Assembly: GCA_045602385.1 (NCBI GenBank)
Contig: JAZSBL010000020.1
Span: 1 to 48,933 of the forward strand
Direction: 5' to 3'
DNA: 48,933 nucleotides
Source of the DNA: SVTX01 sp045602385
GTDB lineage: Bacteria > Bacillota > Clostridia > Oscillospirales > CAG-272
The notes beneath the pieces were generated by a model that was given only the letters and a program-made list of their open reading frames with translations, searched no databases and was not told where the DNA came from. The translations under genes were made by a program, and so were the position numbers. Below are positions 32,305 through 39,066 of this stretch, piece after piece (the first letter of the stretch is position 1; each line of letters starts with the position of its first letter).

Positions 32305-34593
32305 TTATTCCTCTGCATCCTTGGGTGCGGTGTACGCCTTTGTAAATCCGCAAGCCTCATCGTGGCAAACAAGCTGATTCTTACCCTTCTTGTGATAAAG
32401 GGGCTTGCCGCATTGGGGGCACTTCTCGTTTACAGGCATATCCCAGGATGAGAAATTACACTTGGGATAGTTTTCACAGCCGTAGAACGCGGTACGGCTC
32501 TTGGAATATCTTACAACGATCTTACCGCCACAATCGGGGCAAGGAACGTCAATATTCTTTGTCTTTTGCTTTGTGAATTTACACTTGGGATAGTTTGCGC
32601 AAGCATAGAAGCTGCCGAACTTGCCCGTGCGAAGCACCATGTCGCCGCCGCAGATCTCACACTTGAAGTCTGCGATCTTGGGCTGCTTCTTCTCTGCCTT
32701 TTCCTCAACCTCAACCGCCTGGGGCTTGTTTTCGGTAAGAGGCTTGGTATTTCTGCACTTGGGATAGTTGGGGCATGCGGCAAACTTACCAAAGCGACCG
32801 TTCTTAACGATCATTCTGCTTCCGCATCTGTCGCAAATAATATCTGTCTCCTCAACGGGGATCTCGATCTCAATATTACCAAGCTTCTCCTCCGCGACGC
32901 TGAGCTCCTTGGAGAAATCAGCCCAGAAATCACTAAGCACCGCATTAAGGCTCTTTTCACTCTTTTCGATAGAGTCAAGATCGTTTTCCATGTCTGCGGT
33001 AAACTTGTAGTCAACGACATCGGCGAAGTTTTCACACATAAGTTTGGTAGTAAGCTCACCAAGAGGCGTGGGCACAAGAGATTTGCCGTCGCGCTTTACG
33101 TAGTTTCTCTGAATGATAGTAGTCACTATCGTGGAGAAGGTGGAAGGACGGCCGATTCCCTTTTCTTCAAGGAACTTGACAAGCGAGCCCTCGTTATATC
33201 TCGGGGGAGGCTCAGTAAAGTGCTTGGTAGGATCAATGTGATCGCAGTCAAGCATCTCGCCTTCCTTAAGCTCGGGGATCTTCGCGTTCTTCTGCTCTGC
33301 GATATCGTCGCCGCTCTCCTCGATTCCGTCATCGTATACAGCCATGTAACCCTGGAATGTAACGGTGTATCCACCGGTGCGGAATATATAGCCTGCGCAC
33401 TCTGTATCAACAGAAAGAGTTGCGAGAGTAGCGGATTCCATCTGGCTTGCTACGAATCTGTCCCAGATAAGCTTGTAGAGCTTATACTGATCATTTGAAA
33501 GGTATGCCTTTATCTTCTTGGGCTCAAGGTCTACACGAGAGGGACGGATCGCCTCGTGCGCATCCTGAATGCCTGATTTGGACTTATACTGTCTGGGCTC
33601 TGCGGTGTTGTACTTATCGCCATACTTTTCAGCGATATATGCTCTTGCCGCTGCCTGCGCCTCAACGGAAACGCGGAGAGAGTCGGTACGCATGTAGGTG
33701 ATAAGACCCTGCACGCCGCCGTTCTCACTTCCCACGTTGATTCCCTCGTAAAGCTCCTGCGCAACTCTCATTACTCTCTGCGACTGGAAGCCAAGCTTTC
33801 TGTAACCGTCCTGCTGGAGAGTAGAGGTAGTGAAAGGAGGAGCGGGAAGCTTGTGTCTTGTGGATCTCTTGACAGACGCCACCTTAAACTGCTTACCCTC
33901 TATTGCACCAAGGATCTTATTAGCCTCAGCCTCGTTTGCTATCTCGATCTTGCCGTTCTTATCGCCGAAGAAGCGAACCGTGAAAAGCTTGCCCTCGTCG
34001 GAGAGAAGAATAGCGTCAATGTTCCAATACTCAACGGGAACAAAGTTTCTTATCTCCTCCTCGCGCTCGCAAACGATTCTCGCGGCGACAGACTGTGTTC
34101 TTCCCGCGCTGAGACCGTTCTTAACGTTCTTCCAAAGCAGAGGGGAGATCTTGTATCCAACTATTCTGTCAAGAATTCTTCTCGCCTGCTGAGCATCAAC
34201 GAGATTCATATCAATATTGCGAGGATTCTTGATAGCCGCCTTGACTACGTTCTTTGTGACCTCGTTAAAGGTTACTCGCATAGTCTTCTCTACCGGGATA
34301 CCGAGGATCTGGGCCAAGTGCCAAGAAATAGCCTCTCCCTCACGGTCGGGGTCGGTTGCGAGATAGATCTTGTTTGCGTTTTTCGCTTCCTTCTTGATCT
34401 CTTTGATAAGATCACCCTTGCCGCGAATATTGATGTAATGCGCCTCAAAGTCGTTGTCAATATCAACACCAAGCGTTGATTTGGGAAGGTCGCGCACGTG
34501 TCCTACGGATGCGATGACCTTGTAGTTGGAGCCAAGGTAGCCCTTGACCGTATTTGCCTTTGAAGGCGACTCCATGATTACTAAATTTGCCAT
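32305..34593 (-). CDS. topA: DNA topoisomerase I
   Basis: Type IA topoisomerase that relaxes negative supercoils, 762 residues. The N-terminal Toprim domain starts with IMESPSKA and has the DPDREGEAI acidic motif. The catalytic tyrosine is Tyr300 in TYMRTDS. Four cysteine-rich zinc ribbons close the protein from about residue 588 (CDRCGSRM, CEICGGDM, CPDCGGKI, CPQCGKPL), one of them ending in CHDEAC. AAAGGA precedes the ATG. It follows dprA after 23 bp and precedes trmFO by 1 bp. Confidence 0.97.
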   Translation of the reverse strand: MANLVIMESPSKANTVKGYLGSNYKVIASVGHVRDLPKSTLGVDIDNDFEAHYINIRGKGDLIKEIKKEAKNANKIYLATDPDREGEAISWHLAQILGIPVEKTMRVTFNEVTKNVVKAAIKNPRNIDMNLVDAQQARRILDRIVGYKISPLLWKNVKNGLSAGRTQSVAARIVCEREEEIRNFVPVEYWNIDAILLSDEGKLFTVRFFGDKNGKIEIANEAEANKILGAIEGKQFKVASVKRSTRHKLPAPPFTTSTLQQDGYRKLGFQSQRVMRVAQELYEGINVGSENGGVQGLITYMRTDSLRVSVEAQAAARAYIAEKYGDKYNTAEPRQYKSKSGIQDAHEAIRPSRVDLEPKKIKAYLSNDQYKLYKLIWDRFVASQMESATLATLSVDTECAGYIFRTGGYTVTFQGYMAVYDDGIEESGDDIAEQKNAKIPELKEGEMLDCDHIDPTKHFTEPPPRYNEGSLVKFLEEKGIGRPSTFSTIVTTIIQRNYVKRDGKSLVPTPLGELTTKLMCENFADVVDYKFTADMENDLDSIEKSEKSLNAVLSDFWADFSKELSVAEEKLGNIEIEIPVEETDIICDRCGSRMIVKNGRFGKFAACPNYPKCRNTKPLTENKPQAVEVEEKAEKKQPKIADFKCEICGGDMVLRTGKFGSFYACANYPKCKFTKQKTKNIDVPCPDCGGKIVVRYSKSRTAFYGCENYPKCNFSSWDMPVNEKCPQCGKPLYHKKGKNQLVCHDEACGFTKAYTAPKDAEE

Positions 34594-34616
34594 TTAAAGT
34601 GTGTATATCCTTTCAG

Positions 34617-35927
34617 TTATTTACGTATATAAAGAGCGCCGGGGAGAGAGGAAATAAGTCCCTTTATCTCAAGCGTTGTAAGTGAAAACATAACGTTCGC
34701 AAGATTTTCCCCGTTTGCAGCGAAGTAGTCGGCAGACACCGCCCTGTCAAGCGGCATCTCATCGAATATCCGTCTTTCAAATTCATCAAGAGATTCAAGC
34801 AGCTCCCTTGATCTGTCGCCTCGCGCATCAGACTCCGGAGGAGTCTTCTGGAGAGTAACACTTTCCTTGCGCACAGGATGTGAAGATTTTGTTTGCTTTG
34901 CTGCGTTTGCCGCAGCATTTTTCTCCGCTCTTGCGGATGCGCCCTCAAAAGCGGGCGCGCGACCTCGTGCCCTGACTCCATAATATGCCAGCACGTCAAG
35001 ATCAAGCTCAGATCTCTGCTCCGCGCCTCTCAGCTTCTGCACGTCGAGTGTGTCACGGAAAAGGTAAGCGTAATTCTTGATCACGTCATATCCGCAAAGC
35101 GCAGCCTGCGCGCCGTCGCGAATAAGAGTGTTTGTTCCGGAGGAATTCTCGGAATCTATGTTACTTGGAACGGCGTAAACGTCGCGTCCCTGAAGAATAG
35201 CAGTCTTTGACGTTATCAACGCGCCGCTCTTCTCAGCCGCATCTATTACCACCGTACCTTGAGAAAGTCCGCTTATAAGTCGGTTCCTCACAGGGAAATT
35301 AAATGAGCTCGGCTCGGTAGAGGGCGGATATTCCGTAATGACCGCTCCCGCCTCGGCAATCGCATGATAAAGTCTCTTATGCTCCTTGGGGTATATGACG
35401 TCAATTCCGCAGCCTAACACAGCAACGGTCCTTCCGCCGGCCTTCAGTGCCGCGCTTGCGGCTACCGAATCAATACCAAGAGCCATTCCGCTGACGATCA
35501 CCGCGCCCGCAGATGCCATCTCGTAGGCTATTTTATACGCGGAGCGCATGCCGTATTCACTCATCTTGCGAGTGCCTACCGTAGCAATACAAAGATTATT
35601 GTTAAGATCGGGCAATCTTCCAAGATAGTACAGAACCGCAGGCGGATTCTTAATAGAGCGCAAGCTCTTGGGGTATTTGTCACAAGCATAGGTAAGTATC
35701 CCAACCCTGTTGTGCTCACAGTATTGTATAATTGAGTAAGCGCCGTCAAGTGACTTGTCGGAAAGCCTTTCTGCAAGCCTCTCGCTTACGTCGTTGTCAA
35801 TGTAAGTGTCAAAATCAGCAAGATACAGAGAATTTATCGAGCCGAATCTCTCGTAGATCTTCACCATCTCCGAGCTTCCCGCTCCGCACTTCTCTGCAAA
35901 CCATATCCATTTAGCCGTGTTCTTCAT
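34617..35927 (-). CDS. dprA: DNA processing protein DprA (Smf)
   Basis: Loads RecA on incoming single-stranded DNA during transformation; also widespread in species not known to be competent. 436 residues. A helical N-terminal domain of about 80 residues comes first. The Rossmann-like core has IATVGTRKMSEYG, VSGMALGIDS, VLGCGIDVIYP, and FPVRNRLISGLS to QGRDVYAVP. A Lys/Ala-rich variable linker (about 310-370) leads to a C-terminal winged helix. The ATG at 35927 overlaps the upstream methyltransferase stop by 4 bp. Confidence 0.96.
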   Translation of the reverse strand: MKNTAKWIWFAEKCGAGSSEMVKIYERFGSINSLYLADFDTYIDNDVSERLAERLSDKSLDGAYSIIQYCEHNRVGILTYACDKYPKSLRSIKNPPAVLYYLGRLPDLNNNLCIATVGTRKMSEYGMRSAYKIAYEMASAGAVIVSGMALGIDSVAASAALKAGGRTVAVLGCGIDVIYPKEHKRLYHAIAEAGAVITEYPPSTEPSSFNFPVRNRLISGLSQGTVVIDAAEKSGALITSKTAILQGRDVYAVPSNIDSENSSGTNTLIRDGAQAALCGYDVIKNYAYLFRDTLDVQKLRGAEQRSELDLDVLAYYGVRARGRAPAFEGASARAEKNAAANAAKQTKSSHPVRKESVTLQKTPPESDARGDRSRELLESLDEFERRIFDEMPLDRAVSADYFAANGENLANVMFSLTTLEIKGLISSLPGALYIRK

Positions 35928-36787
35928 GCGTCAGCACCTCCGTCACAGTCGTTTTGACCCGAGCCGAAGAACTCCCACATAAGCACAGCCGCAGCGACCG
36001 CCGCGTTGAGCGACTCAACGCCGTCCGACATGGGAATATAAACGGAGGAATCACACGCGTTGATAGTTTCCTTCGAAAGTCCGTGCCCCTCGTTGCCTAT
36101 GACAACACAATCTATCGGAGAGAATTTCGCATCTCCAAGCCTCCGGGCCCTGTCATCCAAAGCGGCAGCGTAAACATGTCTGTCAAGCGCGCGAAGTCTT
36201 GTAACCGCCTCACTGACAGAGTCAACCCTGTCAATATTGAGCGCGAACAGCGCACCCATCGACGCGCGAAGCGTCTTTGCGCTGTAAATATCGGCGCAAT
36301 CCTTACCCATTATTACTCTGTCAACCGAGAAAGCTGCGGCGGTGCGCAATATCGCGCCAACGTTCTGGGGATCTCTCACAGATTCAAGCAAAAGTATCCG
36401 CTCACTCGGTTCAACCGCTATCTCAGATGAGGAAAGCTCCCGGTGTCGCGCGGTGTCGTATTTCGCAACCGCAATAACGCCCTCAGGCGCGTTTTCCTCG
36501 GAGATCTTCTCAAAAACCACGTCGGAAACCACGATCCTTCTGCAATCCAAGGACTCAATATCAAGCCCGTAAAGCTTTTCTGCCTTTTCGGCAACCGCAC
36601 CGTATGCGCTCTCACATATAAGCAAGAAGTCGATCTCAACTCGCCTTTTTGCCGCTTCACAGAGCAATTTTACACCGTCAAAGCGGAAAAGAGAGCTTTT
36701 TTGTCTCTGCTTTCGCTCACCGAGCGCGCGCGCAAGCGCGACGTATTTATTCTGATTTGATACAATTACCTCGCCTGTATACGACAT
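35924..36787 (-). CDS. TrmH/SpoU-family RNA 2'-O-methyltransferase
   Basis: 287-residue SPOUT methyltransferase that would methylate a ribose in rRNA or tRNA using S-adenosylmethionine. An N-terminal substrate-binding domain (about 1-115) resembling L7Ae folds is followed by the SpoU core. Motif 1 is LESVRDPQNVGAILRTA, motif 2 VVIGNEGHGL and motif 3 YIPMSDGVESLNAAVAAAV. The order fits RlmB/TsnR-type enzymes; the exact target is not readable. The ATG at 36787 has GAGAGG ahead. It is first in the 15-gene minus-strand block. Confidence 0.93.
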   Translation of the reverse strand: MSYTGEVIVSNQNKYVALARALGERKQRQKSSLFRFDGVKLLCEAAKRRVEIDFLLICESAYGAVAEKAEKLYGLDIESLDCRRIVVSDVVFEKISEENAPEGVIAVAKYDTARHRELSSSEIAVEPSERILLLESVRDPQNVGAILRTAAAFSVDRVIMGKDCADIYSAKTLRASMGALFALNIDRVDSVSEAVTRLRALDRHVYAAALDDRARRLGDAKFSPIDCVVIGNEGHGLSKETINACDSSVYIPMSDGVESLNAAVAAAVLMWEFFGSGQNDCDGGADA

Positions 36788-36814
36788 TTTGCCTCTCCCT
36801 TCTCCCATTTGAGG

Positions 36815-36840
36815 GTGATAATTTACACGTAAAAATTCAC
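36815..36840. promoter_or_regulatory. Imperfect inverted repeat at the start point of the long operon
   Basis: GTGATAATTTAC and GTAAAAATTCAC (36815-36826, 36829-36840) are complementary at 10 of 12 positions. The repeat sits at the expected transcript start of the promoter at 36845-36873. It may be an operator or an mRNA stem; not established. Confidence 0.4.
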
Positions 36841-36844
36841 GGTT

Positions 36845-36873
36845 TTTACATTATTTGTTGATTTGAAGGTCAA
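36845..36873 (-). promoter_or_regulatory. Candidate promoter of the 15-gene minus-strand block
   Basis: Minus-strand TTGACC (36873-36868), 17 bp, TGTAAA (36850-36845). The -10 is weaker than elsewhere in the window. Read-through from rplT past the terminator at 37038-37064 is a possible second source. The remaining sequence to 37037 is A/T-rich and shows nothing else. Confidence 0.5.
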
Positions 36874-37037
36874 AAAAATTTAATTTTCTGTTTTAATTAT
36901 ATGTCCTTGCTGATATATAATTAAATGTAATAAAATTACTTTTTTGTCAAAAATTGTGTGGAAAATATGTTGTTTTTGTAATAAAATCAGCCCAAAAAGC
37001 CGATTTCACAAAAAATAATAATACCCCTATGTATGAC

Positions 37038-37064
37038 AAAAACCCGGTCTTTCACCGGGTTTTT
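37038..37064 (-). terminator. Terminator of infC-rpmI-rplT
   Basis: AAAAACCCGG and CCGGGTTTTT (37038-37047, 37055-37064) form a 10-bp stem, with a T-run on the minus-strand 3' side. Confidence 0.9.
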
Positions 37065-37075
37065 ATTTGTCAAAA

Positions 37076-37429
37076 TCAGAGAGCTGCCTTTGCCTGCTCA
37101 ACAAGTGCTGCGAATGCTGCCTTGTCGGAAACTGCAAGCTCTGCAAGCATCTTTCTGTTGAGTGTGATGCCAGCCTTCTTGAGACCGTTCATGAATGTGG
37201 AATAGTTCATTCCGCAAACCTTAGCCTGAGCAGAGATTCTGGTGATCCAGAGTCTTCTCATGTCTCTCTTCTTCATCTTGCGGCCTGCGAATGCATAGTT
37301 GCCGCTCTTCATTACCTGCTGCTTAGCCATCTTGAAGTGCTTAGACTTTGCACCCCAGTAGCCCTTTGCAGCCTTAAGAACCTTATTTCTTCTCTTGCGC
37401 GTCATCATAGCGCCCTTAACTCTTGCCAT
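37076..37429 (-). CDS. rplT: 50S ribosomal protein L20
   Basis: 117-residue early-assembly protein of the large subunit, also the usual autoregulator of this operon in Firmicutes and Escherichia coli. Recognised by the N-terminal MARVKGAMMTRKRRNKVLK, the GYWGAKSKHF block and RLWITRISAQAK. The highly basic N-terminal helix and the length are standard. It lies 32 bp after rpmI, and a terminator follows. Confidence 0.98.
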   Translation of the reverse strand: MARVKGAMMTRKRRNKVLKAAKGYWGAKSKHFKMAKQQVMKSGNYAFAGRKMKKRDMRRLWITRISAQAKVCGMNYSTFMNGLKKAGITLNRKMLAELAVSDKAAFAALVEQAKAAL

Positions 37430-37461
37430 TTTTCAATATTCCTTTCTCGATTACGACTAAA

Positions 37462-37656
37462 TTACTTCTGAATGAGTGTGCGAATGTTTGCTGCCATAGC
37501 TTCGCTCATGATTGCTCCTGTGCGGAGGTGTCTCTTTCTCTTCTGTGTCTTAAGGCCGAGGTTGTGGCGGTGGTGGCAGTGGTTCATCTTAACCTTTCCT
37601 GTGCCGGTAACCGAAAATCTCTTGGCAGAAGCCTTATGTGTCTTGACTTTTCCCAT
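37462..37656 (-). CDS. rpmI: 50S ribosomal protein L35
   Basis: 64-residue basic large-subunit protein. Typical features are KVKTHKASAKRF at the start, HHRHNLGLKTQKRKR in the middle and the closing IRTLI. It lies between infC and rplT, the near-universal order. Confidence 0.98.
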   Translation of the reverse strand: MGKVKTHKASAKRFSVTGTGKVKMNHCHHRHNLGLKTQKRKRHLRTGAIMSEAMAANIRTLIQK

Positions 37657-37693
37657 TTTTGTATACTCCTTAAAAATTAAAAATTTACAAATA

Positions 37694-38230
37694 TTATTTT
37701 GTGTTCTTTTGCGATATAGGTGATATCACCATGCTCATGATACGTCCGTCGAGGGCGGGCTTTTTATCTACCGTACCAACCTCGCTGCAAAATTCTGCGA
37801 ACTTGTCGATAACCTCACGGCCGATCGCCATATGGCTCATTTCTCTTCCTCTGAATCTCATAACAACTCTGACCTTATTTCCGGACTCAAGGAACTTCTT
37901 TGCGTGCTTTGCCTTGGTCTCAAAGTCGTGTGTGTCGATTCTGGGCGAGAGCTGAATTTCCTTAAGCTCTACGGTCTGCTGCTTCTTCTTGGCTTCCTTT
38001 TCGCGCTTTTCGCGGTCGAAACGGTACTTGCCGAAGTCCATGATTTTGCATACAGGCGGTGTAGCCTGTGCCGACATAAGACAGAGATCAAGACCCTTGT
38101 CGTATGCCATTTTGAGCGCCTTGTCCGAGCTCATGATTCCAAGCTGCTCTCCGTCAGCGCCGATAACTCTTACCTCAGGGAAATCGATTGCCTCGTTAAC
38201 GAGAGTATCTTTTGTGTTGTTTGCTGCTAT
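37694..38230 (-). CDS. infC: Translation initiation factor IF-3, apparent AUA start
   Basis: IF-3 binds the 30S subunit, prevents premature 50S joining and checks start-codon pairing. 178 residues with the family segments RVIGADGEQLGIM, CKIMDFGKYRFD, a Lys/Glu-rich interdomain helix, IDTHDFETKAKHAKKFL and RFRGREMSH. No ATG, GTG or TTG lies in frame near the conserved start. The only candidate spaced correctly after GGAGG (9 nt) is ATA (complement of 38228-38230). infC in other bacteria uses AUU for autoregulation through IF-3's own discrimination against non-canonical starts, so AUA is plausible. The nearest in-frame ATG, at 38392, would add 54 unrelated residues and span the attenuator. Confidence 0.95.
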   Translation of the reverse strand: MAANNTKDTLVNEAIDFPEVRVIGADGEQLGIMSSDKALKMAYDKGLDLCLMSAQATPPVCKIMDFGKYRFDREKREKEAKKKQQTVELKEIQLSPRIDTHDFETKAKHAKKFLESGNKVRVVMRFRGREMSHMAIGREVIDKFAEFCSEVGTVDKKPALDGRIMSMVISPISQKNTK

Positions 38231-38310
38231 GGTTACACACCTCCGTTGAATAAAATATGTATGTTTTTTAATATTTGTCGATGTTACGGCGGCATCTTGC
38301 GGCCACCCGA

Positions 38311-38342
38311 ACAAAAGAAAAACGCGGAAGACAAATTCCGCG
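38311..38342 (-). terminator. Attenuator in the infC leader
   Basis: On the minus strand, CGCGGAA and TTCCGCG form a 7-bp stem (38342-38336 with 38329-38323), followed by TTTTTCTTTT (38322-38313). It lies in the leader roughly 80 nt before infC, downstream of a second hairpin at about 38352-38378 (AAGCCTT with AAGGCTT). This layout fits an L20- or IF-3-responsive attenuator; the regulator is inferred. Confidence 0.7.
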
Positions 38343-38442
38343 CGCAATTCAAGCCTTTTGCTTATACAGTAAGGCTTTTGAATATTAACCAAGCGCGCTT
38401 TGCGGCAGGGTGGAAGCGGAACTTCTCTTTATTACGGCACAT

Positions 38443-38471
38443 ATTATACCATGCAAAAAGTGATTTGTCAA
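38443..38471 (-). promoter_or_regulatory. Promoter of infC-rpmI-rplT
   Basis: Minus-strand TTGACA (38471-38466), 17 bp, TATAAT (38448-38443), both perfect, giving a leader of about 205 nt. Confidence 0.9.
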
Positions 38472-38623
38472 TAGTTTTTGCGAAAAAAATTTATAAAAGT
38501 CGCCCTATGTGAGCCGCGCACTAAAATACCGCAAACAGTAGTCATGCTTTAGCCAATTTCCCCAAATGCCCTTTCCCAACAATACGTCGCGTCCTTCAAA
38601 ATATACCTTGTTTCAGTCGGAAA

Positions 38624-38709
38624 TTGTCGCCCTGTCACACTTCACACTACTTGCGACAGTACAACGACAATAAAACTTTGTCGAAAATTCACAAAAAGCA
38701 CTACGACAA
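38624..38709. promoter_or_regulatory. Cluster of TGTCG (Spo0A-box-like) sites
   Basis: Five TGTCG pentamers in 84 bp on both strands: TGTCGCC (38625-38631, +), TGTCGCA (38658-38652, -), TGTCGTT (38669-38663, -), TGTCGAA (38679-38685, +) and TGTCGTA (38708-38702, -). The fourth is a perfect 0A box within TTTGTCGAAAA. It lies between the infC promoter and the plus-strand promoter at 38778. The rest of 38472-38623 shows no gene or clear motif. Confidence 0.5.
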
Positions 38710-38777
38710 AATCCACAAAAATTTTACTTCTCTACTTTTCGCCGAAATTTTAATGGAAAAATCGTGCAATTTGGATA

Positions 38778-38806
38778 TTTACAAATCCGCTTTGAGGGTG
38801 TATAAT
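38778..38806 (+). promoter_or_regulatory. Strong promoter upstream of the candidate RNA / lon leader
   Basis: TTTACA (38778-38783), 17 bp, TATAAT (38801-38806). No coding sequence follows for 260 bp, so it must drive an untranslated RNA or a long lon leader. Confidence 0.8.
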
Positions 38807-38812
38807 GAAAGT

Positions 38813-38950
38813 CCCGAATAAGGCATGAGGTCCGCGCCTCCGCTTTATTAATTCCTGCACAACTTGCTCTTTTTTCTGCGAAATATCAATCTAATGATAT
38901 ATGCACGCAAAGAAAAAACGCCGGTTGTGCTTTCTTTTTGCCTTTTTTAC
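38813..38950 (+). ncRNA. Candidate structured small RNA or lon leader with terminator
   Basis: Stem 1: AATAAGGC (38817-38824) pairs with GCTTTATT (38842-38849), with GAGG/CCTC inside. Stem 2: GCACAAC (38857-38863) pairs with GTTGTGC (38924-38930); further in, TTTTTTCT and AGAAAAAA pair, as do GCG and CGC. A small hairpin, ATATCA with TGATAT, sits at the tip (about 38882-38899). Stem 2 is followed by TTTCTTTTTGCCTTTTTT, which looks like a terminator tail. The predicted transcript would be about 135 nt with no ribosome-binding site or plausible frame. It resembles no RNA family I can name; 6S and SRP RNA were considered and do not fit. Confidence 0.5.
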
Positions 38951-38978
38951 CCCACGTATATACTTTAAATGTAAAAAA

Positions 38979-39020
38979 ACTTTTAAAAGTATAGAAAAAC
39001 GCGCTAATATATGATATAAT
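38979..39020 (+). promoter_or_regulatory. lon promoter region with palindrome
   Basis: A perfect 12-bp palindrome ACTTTTAAAAGT (38979-38990) abuts a likely promoter: TAGAAA (38992-38997), 17 bp, TATAAT (39015-39020). The related TACTTTAAATGTA lies just upstream (about 38960-38972). It could bind a repressor; no CIRCE or CtsR site is seen. Confidence 0.55.
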
Positions 39021-39066
39021 ATAATGAATTATTATTACGCAAAATACCCATGGAGAAAAATAAGAT

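Noticed and set aside
38624..38821. 65-codon frame upstream of lon
   Set aside because: No ribosome-binding site, runs through the 0A-like cluster and the promoter at 38778-38806, and its composition is that of intergenic DNA.
38813..38950. 6S RNA or SRP RNA
   Set aside because: The 5' and 3' ends do not pair as in 6S RNA and the SRP GGAAG-type apical motif is absent.
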